Of a stretch of DNA of 64,000 bases, positions 59,854 through 64,000 are shown piece by piece. Source of the DNA: JBEVJC01 sp040510375 (lineage in GTDB: Bacteria > Bacteroidota > Bacteroidia > Chitinophagales > Chitinophagaceae); assembly GCA_040510375.1 (NCBI GenBank), contig JBEVJC010000016.1, positions 1 through 64,000 of the forward strand, read 5' to 3'. A program made the translations under genes and the position numbers. The notes under the pieces were generated by a model. It did not search any database and was not told the origin of the DNA. It saw nothing but the letters and a program-made list of their open reading frames with translations. Each line of letters starts with the position of its first letter. Position 1 is the stretch's first letter.

Positions 59854-61350
59854 TTATCTCCTGCTGTAATTGGGTGCTTCCTTGGTTATTTCAATATCGT
59901 GTGCGTGACTTTCGCGCATACCTGCGTTGGTAATCTTGACAAAAGTTGCATTCTTCAGGTCGTTCAGTGATGCGGCGCCGCAATATCCCATACCGGCACG
60001 GAGCCCACCCACATACTGATAAACGATTTCTTTCAGGGTGCCTTTATAGGCAACCCGTCCTTCAATACCTTCAGGAACAAATTTTTTCACATCGTCTTCC
60101 GGATCCTGGAAATAGCGGTCACTGCTTCCGGTTGCCATTGCACCGAGTGAACCCATACCGCGGTATTCCTTAAATTTCCTTCCTTCATAAATAATGGTTT
60201 CGCCCGGACTTTCGTCGGTACCTGCAAAGATGCTTCCCATCATAACACAACTGGCTCCGGCAGCGAGTGCTTTTACCATATCACCGGTATAACGTATCCC
60301 ACCATCTGCAATCAGGGGAATGCCTTTTGATTTGAGTACCGAATAAGCTTCCATCACGGCTGTAAGCTGGGGTACACCGGCACCTGCCACAATCCGGGTG
60401 GTACAGATAGAACCCGGACCAATCCCCACTTTCACTGCATCGGCTCCTGCATCGGCGAGTGCTTTTGCACCAGCTGCGGTGCCCACATTCCCGGCAATGA
60501 TATTTATGTTTTTAAAATTTTTCTTAACCAGTTTCAGTGCATCGATCACACCTTTGCTGTGGCCATGCGCGCTGTCGAGTGCCACCACATCAACACCAAC
60601 CTGCTGCAGGGCAGCCACACGATCAAGTACATCCTTTGTTATACCAACACCGGCGCCTACCAGTAAACGACCAAACTGATCCTTCAATGCATTGGGAAAA
60701 GAATATAACTGGAGGATATCGCGGTAGGTGATCAGTCCGATCAGTTTGCCGGACTTACTTACTACCGGGAGTTTTTCGATTTTATACTGGCGGAGGATCT
60801 TCTCGGCTTTTTTAAGATCGGTGCCTTCGGGCGCAGTCACCAGGGTTTTACTGGTCATCAGTTCGGTGACCTTTCTTTTTTTATTGTCTTCAAAACGAAG
60901 ATCACGGTTGGTCAGGATACCTACCAGTTTTCCGGCATTGTCAATGATGGGAATACCGCCGATTTTGTTATCACGCATCAGTTTCACTGCATCGCCGATT
61001 GTGGCTTCTTCCCTCAGTGTTATTGGATCGAGGATCAGGCCGCTTTCGCTTCTTTTCACTTTCCGTACCTGTTCGGCCTGCTGTTCAATACTCATATTCT
61101 TGTGCAGGATACCGAGGCCGCCTTCACGCGCCAGTGCCATGGCAAGATTTGCTTCAGTAACCGTATCCATTGCGGCCGAGAGCAAGGGTACATTCAGGGT
61201 GATATCCCTGGTCAGTTTTGCACGGATATCCACGTCACGTGGCAGTACTTCGCTATAACCCGGAATCAGGAGAACGTCATCGAAGGTCAGACCTTCACCG
61301 AAAATTTTGTTGGGAGTGTTTGTTGGGGAGGAACTATTTCTTGTTGCCAT
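59854..61350 (-). CDS. guaB: IMP dehydrogenase
   Basis: A 498-residue IMPDH, the first step from IMP to GMP. I start it at ATG 61350 (MATRNSSSPTNT); the frame is open through one more TTG. Order: N-terminal barrel strands (GLTFDDVLLIPGYSEVLP), two CBS domains in tandem (about 105-215), and the barrel with catalytic Cys316 in GIGPGSICTTRIVAG; the flap follows near 400. A canonical promoter ends three bases before the ATG, so the mRNA may have no leader. Co-transcribed with the nucleotidase seven bases downstream. Confidence 0.97.
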   Translation of the reverse strand: MATRNSSSPTNTPNKIFGEGLTFDDVLLIPGYSEVLPRDVDIRAKLTRDITLNVPLLSAAMDTVTEANLAMALAREGGLGILHKNMSIEQQAEQVRKVKRSESGLILDPITLREEATIGDAVKLMRDNKIGGIPIIDNAGKLVGILTNRDLRFEDNKKRKVTELMTSKTLVTAPEGTDLKKAEKILRQYKIEKLPVVSKSGKLIGLITYRDILQLYSFPNALKDQFGRLLVGAGVGITKDVLDRVAALQQVGVDVVALDSAHGHSKGVIDALKLVKKNFKNINIIAGNVGTAAGAKALADAGADAVKVGIGPGSICTTRIVAGAGVPQLTAVMEAYSVLKSKGIPLIADGGIRYTGDMVKALAAGASCVMMGSIFAGTDESPGETIIYEGRKFKEYRGMGSLGAMATGSSDRYFQDPEDDVKKFVPEGIEGRVAYKGTLKEIVYQYVGGLRAGMGYCGAASLNDLKNATFVKITNAGMRESHAHDIEITKEAPNYSRR

Positions 61351-61353
61351 GTG

Positions 61354-61386
61354 CAAAGATAGCGTGACAGGTAAATATGTCCCAAA
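61354..61386 (-). promoter_or_regulatory. Promoter of guaB
   Basis: On the minus strand TTTG (61386-61383), a 21-bp spacer and TATCTTTG (61361-61354) fit the full Bacteroidota -33/-7 consensus. The ATG follows after only CAC, so transcription would start at or inside the start codon. Confidence 0.65.
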
Positions 61387-61440
61387 TTAAATTTTGTTAA
61401 CACGTCAGGATCCTTTACTGGCAAGGCTTTTAGCCCTTAT

Positions 61441-63468
61441 CTACCGGATGAGTGTAGTAGTCCCCTTCTGTGTTACCAACTGCCGGGTATCGCGGTGGGT
61501 ATACTGGAGGAACCAGACATAAACTCCTGATCCCTGCGGAATTCCGTTGATGGTGCCATCCCATTTTGCGGTCCATTCGCGTGAATGGAATACCAGTTGT
61601 CCCCAGCGGTTGAAGACCCTGAACTCGAGGTTCTCTGCTTTGATGGCGTTATTGGGGTAGAGGTAATCGTTGATCCCGTCCTTATTGGGGGTGAATCCGG
61701 TTGGTACCGCTATAAAACAATTGGCCAGGACGCGGATTGTTTTGCGGATGCTGTCGGTACAACCAAGAGTCGTATTGGTCGCTTTAAGTTTTACCGTGTA
61801 AGCTGCATCGCGGTTGGTGGTGGGAAACAGGACCGGGTTGGGATCTTTTAATGTGCTGTAGAACATCCGTTCAAATTCCCAATTCCATACATCAATTAAA
61901 CCGGTGCTTTTATTAACTACCTGCAGGCCGTCTTCCGGACAAATGATGGAGGGCATTTCAAATGCTGCTATTACTTCATTATCGATCGTAATAACTGTTG
62001 ATAGTGAATCACTGCAGGTTCCATTGGATACCACCAGTGAAATGTTATTGATGCTGGTGGCAGGAACAATGGCCTGGTGCGTCTGGGTATTGATTGGTGT
62101 GCCATTATTTAAAATCCAGTTCCAGTTATTTACCTGGTGTGCCCCGTTATGTATAAAGTTCAGCGTGTTCTCGCGGCAACCGGCAACCATCGTATAGTTG
62201 AAGGCAGCAGAGACAGTATCGGCACATACAAAACTGAGCGTGTCCAGCGGGGTTTCCAGTCCACATTCATCAATTACCGCAGAGCCGTCGCTGCCGGCTT
62301 TGAGTTCAAGGAAATAAGTTCCGCGGTCACTGATTGGTGCAGCAAGTGTGATGACAATTATATCACTGAAACCATTTGTACAGATGCCACCGGCTGATAC
62401 AACAGTAACAGGTGCTGGTCCGGTTATGCGGAAGTCGGAGCCATCAGCAGAAATGGTAGCACAGTTTATTCTTTTGGGAAAATACAGGTACAGCCTCGTA
62501 GGCGCACAGCCAACCGCGGCTAAACTGTCGGCATAAATTGGTCGTGGGTTGATGTATTCAAAATTTATCGTTTCGCCCTGCGGGATCGACCTGGAGCAGT
62601 TGTCAAGGATGGTGGTACCATCGGAGCCATTGTCGGTCAGTAATGAATAGATCCCGGCATTAAGCGGTGCGGAGAGTGTAAGGAGCACGGAATCGAAATC
62701 AAATGAGCCGTTGCAGTTCAGCGGTTGGGCAGCGATAATGTTTGCAGCTGAAGGTGACAAGGTAAACTCTGATCCGGTTGCTGTCAACGAACTGCATTTC
62801 ATTTTCTTGTTCAGCTTGACCCGCAGCTGTATGCCGTCGCAGTCGGGCTTCACGGAAAATATATGAGGATCGGCCGGATCAGTGATCACTGCGGTACCGC
62901 CACTGAAGTCCAGGGAATAACCACTTTGTGAATCGGTGAAATGGCTCACCAGCAAAATATAGTTGTGTCCCTGCACCAGGTTGATCAGTTTTGAAAATGG
63001 ATTTACATTATCGCGGGGATCGGAAGCGCACTCCATATTATTGGTGCCCCTGGTACCTGCACCGGTTTTTCCGGTTGTGCCGGCCCAGTTGCCCGAGATG
63101 ATGATATTGCGGTTGGTGAAAACCTCATCCGGATCCAGGCCGCTGATATCATATAACTGCCAGTCGTAGTCATCACTCACATCGGTTGGTGTAATTTCAA
63201 AACCCAGCGTACCCGCGGTAAAGCAGGTAAACTTGTACCAGTACGGATTTTTGTTTTCGTAGTTGGACCCGGACGATTCACAACCGGGCACAAACAGGCT
63301 GGCTGAACTACAGATCGGTACAGTTTCCTGATGGAACGTAGTTGTGCCACAAACGGGAAAGGCCGTGGTTGGGGTTTGCCCGAGTTCCGTACACTGTTGT
63401 GCACCCGCAGTAACGGGGAGTATAAAAAACAACAATAGGATGATACGGGAAAGAAGGTTCCTGGGCAT
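61441..63468 (-). CDS. Surface protein with T9SS type B sorting domain
   Basis: A 675-residue exported protein. Signal peptide (1-23, ending VTAGAQ) is followed by a Cys-rich N-terminal domain (about 24-190) with YWYKFTCFTAGTLGFEI and DYDWQLYDISG, which is like jelly-roll adhesion domains, then two Ig-like repeats with matching strands (KMKCSSLTATGSEF near 220 and KRINCATISADGSDF near 340), a PKD-like domain (about 470-570, VNNWNWILNNG and IDVWNWEF), and the type B sorting domain: VPTGFTPNKDGINDYLYP, FRVFNRWGQLVF, KWDGTINGIPQGSGVYVWF, ending KGTTTLIR. Export by SprA is expected. It lies 59 bp after dprA on the same strand. Confidence 0.95.
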   Translation of the reverse strand: MPRNLLSRIILLLFFILPVTAGAQQCTELGQTPTTAFPVCGTTTFHQETVPICSSASLFVPGCESSGSNYENKNPYWYKFTCFTAGTLGFEITPTDVSDDYDWQLYDISGLDPDEVFTNRNIIISGNWAGTTGKTGAGTRGTNNMECASDPRDNVNPFSKLINLVQGHNYILLVSHFTDSQSGYSLDFSGGTAVITDPADPHIFSVKPDCDGIQLRVKLNKKMKCSSLTATGSEFTLSPSAANIIAAQPLNCNGSFDFDSVLLTLSAPLNAGIYSLLTDNGSDGTTILDNCSRSIPQGETINFEYINPRPIYADSLAAVGCAPTRLYLYFPKRINCATISADGSDFRITGPAPVTVVSAGGICTNGFSDIIVITLAAPISDRGTYFLELKAGSDGSAVIDECGLETPLDTLSFVCADTVSAAFNYTMVAGCRENTLNFIHNGAHQVNNWNWILNNGTPINTQTHQAIVPATSINNISLVVSNGTCSDSLSTVITIDNEVIAAFEMPSIICPEDGLQVVNKSTGLIDVWNWEFERMFYSTLKDPNPVLFPTTNRDAAYTVKLKATNTTLGCTDSIRKTIRVLANCFIAVPTGFTPNKDGINDYLYPNNAIKAENLEFRVFNRWGQLVFHSREWTAKWDGTINGIPQGSGVYVWFLQYTHRDTRQLVTQKGTTTLIR

Positions 63469-63527
63469 AGTTGTCGGGGTTCTGTTTTGGTCATTTGCCT
63501 GACAATAAAAGCAGGCCCACTGTTGCT

Positions 63528-64000
63528 TCAGGCCCCACTGAGCCGGTAAAGCTTACCCGGCAAAGATAACAGGAGATTCTTCAGTTCCAGACCCAATATT
63601 GCAGAGGCAACCCGGCCTGTGCCGATACCCGTTCTCCGGTAAATCTCATCGATGGGTAATGCTGAACCATCTTTCAGTATGTCAAAGAGCTGTTGTTCGT
63701 CGGGTTCCAGTTGCTGGAAAAGTTCCGGCTGGGTAAGTTTTTCCGGTGCATGGTCATCCCAGTTCATCATCTCCAGCAAGCCCTTCCCATCCTGCAGGAG
63801 GATTCCCTTGTTTTGGCGCACCAGCCGGTTACAGCCCGTGCTTTTTGGATCATTGGTCCTCCCGGGGAATACAAATACATCCCTGTTGTATCCATTAGCC
63901 AGTTCTGCGGTGATCATACTACCGCCCCGGACATCGGTTTCAGCCACGATCACCGCGTCACTCAGGCCTGCTACGATCCGGTTTCTCAGCGGGAAATTGA
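63528..64000 (-). CDS. dprA: DNA-processing protein DprA, 5' part beyond the window
   Basis: The C-terminal 157 residues or so of DprA, which protects incoming single-stranded DNA and loads RecA in natural transformation. The frame stays open to the window edge and reads NFPLRNRIVAGLSDAVIVAET, a hallmark segment of the Rossmann (SMF) core, so the gene begins beyond base 64000. The next residues GGSMITAELANGYNRDVFVFPG and STGCNRLVRQNKGILL (in parts) are core motifs too. The last about 65 residues form the winged-helix domain (LDEQQLFDIL-like EPDEQQLFDILKD, then TGRVASAILGLELKNLL). No other competence gene is present. Confidence 0.95.
   Translation of the reverse strand, partial: NFPLRNRIVAGLSDAVIVAETDVRGGSMITAELANGYNRDVFVFPGRTNDPKSTGCNRLVRQNKGILLQDGKGLLEMMNWDDHAPEKLTQPELFQQLEPDEQQLFDILKDGSALPIDEIYRRTGIGTGRVASAILGLELKNLLLSLPGKLYRLSGA

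Noticed and set aside
1..64000. Insertion sequences, prophage, CRISPR, defence islands, tRNA or rRNA genes.
   Set aside because: I looked for transposase motifs, spaced direct repeats, integrase genes and tRNA-like clover patterns in the gaps and found none.

Overview
The window looks like chromosomal DNA from a member of the Bacteroidota, most likely a Chitinophagaceae-type soil or water bacterium. The support is a ruvA-sprA pair (SprA is the outer-membrane translocon of the type IX secretion system, T9SS), two large surface proteins ending in the gliding-motility/T9SS type B sorting domain, a DUF6427 membrane protein, futalosine-pathway menaquinone genes, few Shine-Dalgarno sequences, and several upstream boxes matching the Bacteroidota -7 consensus TAnnTTTG. 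I saw no rRNA, tRNA, CRISPR array, insertion sequence or phage gene. Most of the region is ordinary housekeeping chromosome.

Layout. 1-7.5 kb: an epimerase fragment, a secreted unknown, a pair of M16 peptidases (one active, one without the zinc motif), a metzincin and a FadN-type beta-oxidation enzyme. 7.6-14.1 kb: a minus-strand run of an AsmA-like protein, a YbjN-like protein and metG. 14.1-21 kb: two coupled LD-carboxypeptidases, oxyR, a Tat-exported Dabb protein, a lipoprotein and the potassium transporter Kup. 21-27 kb: secreted and membrane unknowns, purQ, and a two-gene DsbD system. 27-32.5 kb: an ECF sigma factor, uvrA and a NarL-type response regulator; the intergenic spaces here hold three candidate small RNA genes. 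32.5-42.4 kb: a class IV aminotransferase with photolyase, mqnB-mqnD, two PTPS-family genes with folE, fabD, then fabH with a PLP lyase and an acetyltransferase, and ruvA. 42.4-49.7 kb: sprA. 49.7-52.6 kb: three genes resembling part of the WbpA/B/D aminosugar pathway. 52.6-64 kb: a secreted unknown, a YdfG-like dehydrogenase, the lnt-hydrolase-T9SS protein operon, a nucleotidase, guaB, a second T9SS type B protein and the 3' part of dprA.

How the genes work together. The cell envelope is the main theme: SprA exports cargo such as the two type B proteins; Lnt matures lipoproteins; LD-carboxypeptidases recycle wall peptides; the DsbD pair delivers reductant to the periplasm; the AsmA-like protein may serve lipid transport. 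FabD, FabH and FadN cover fatty-acid synthesis and breakdown. PurQ, GuaB and the nucleotidase cover nucleotides. UvrA, photolyase, RuvA and DprA handle DNA.

The least expected signals are these. (1) Three short intergenic transcription units have a promoter-like pair, nested inverted repeats and a terminator-like 3' end but no open reading frame, two of them side by side between uvrA and the response regulator. (2) Short tandem duplications recur: 47-bp units at the 3' end of fadN, 53-54-bp units at the 3' end of fabD, and an in-frame 51-bp duplication inside the UDP-sugar dehydrogenase. In the two gene-end cases the first unit contains the gene's own last codons and stop. (3) The fused DsbD alpha domain has lost its cysteine pair, while a separate upstream gene carries an alpha domain that keeps it.
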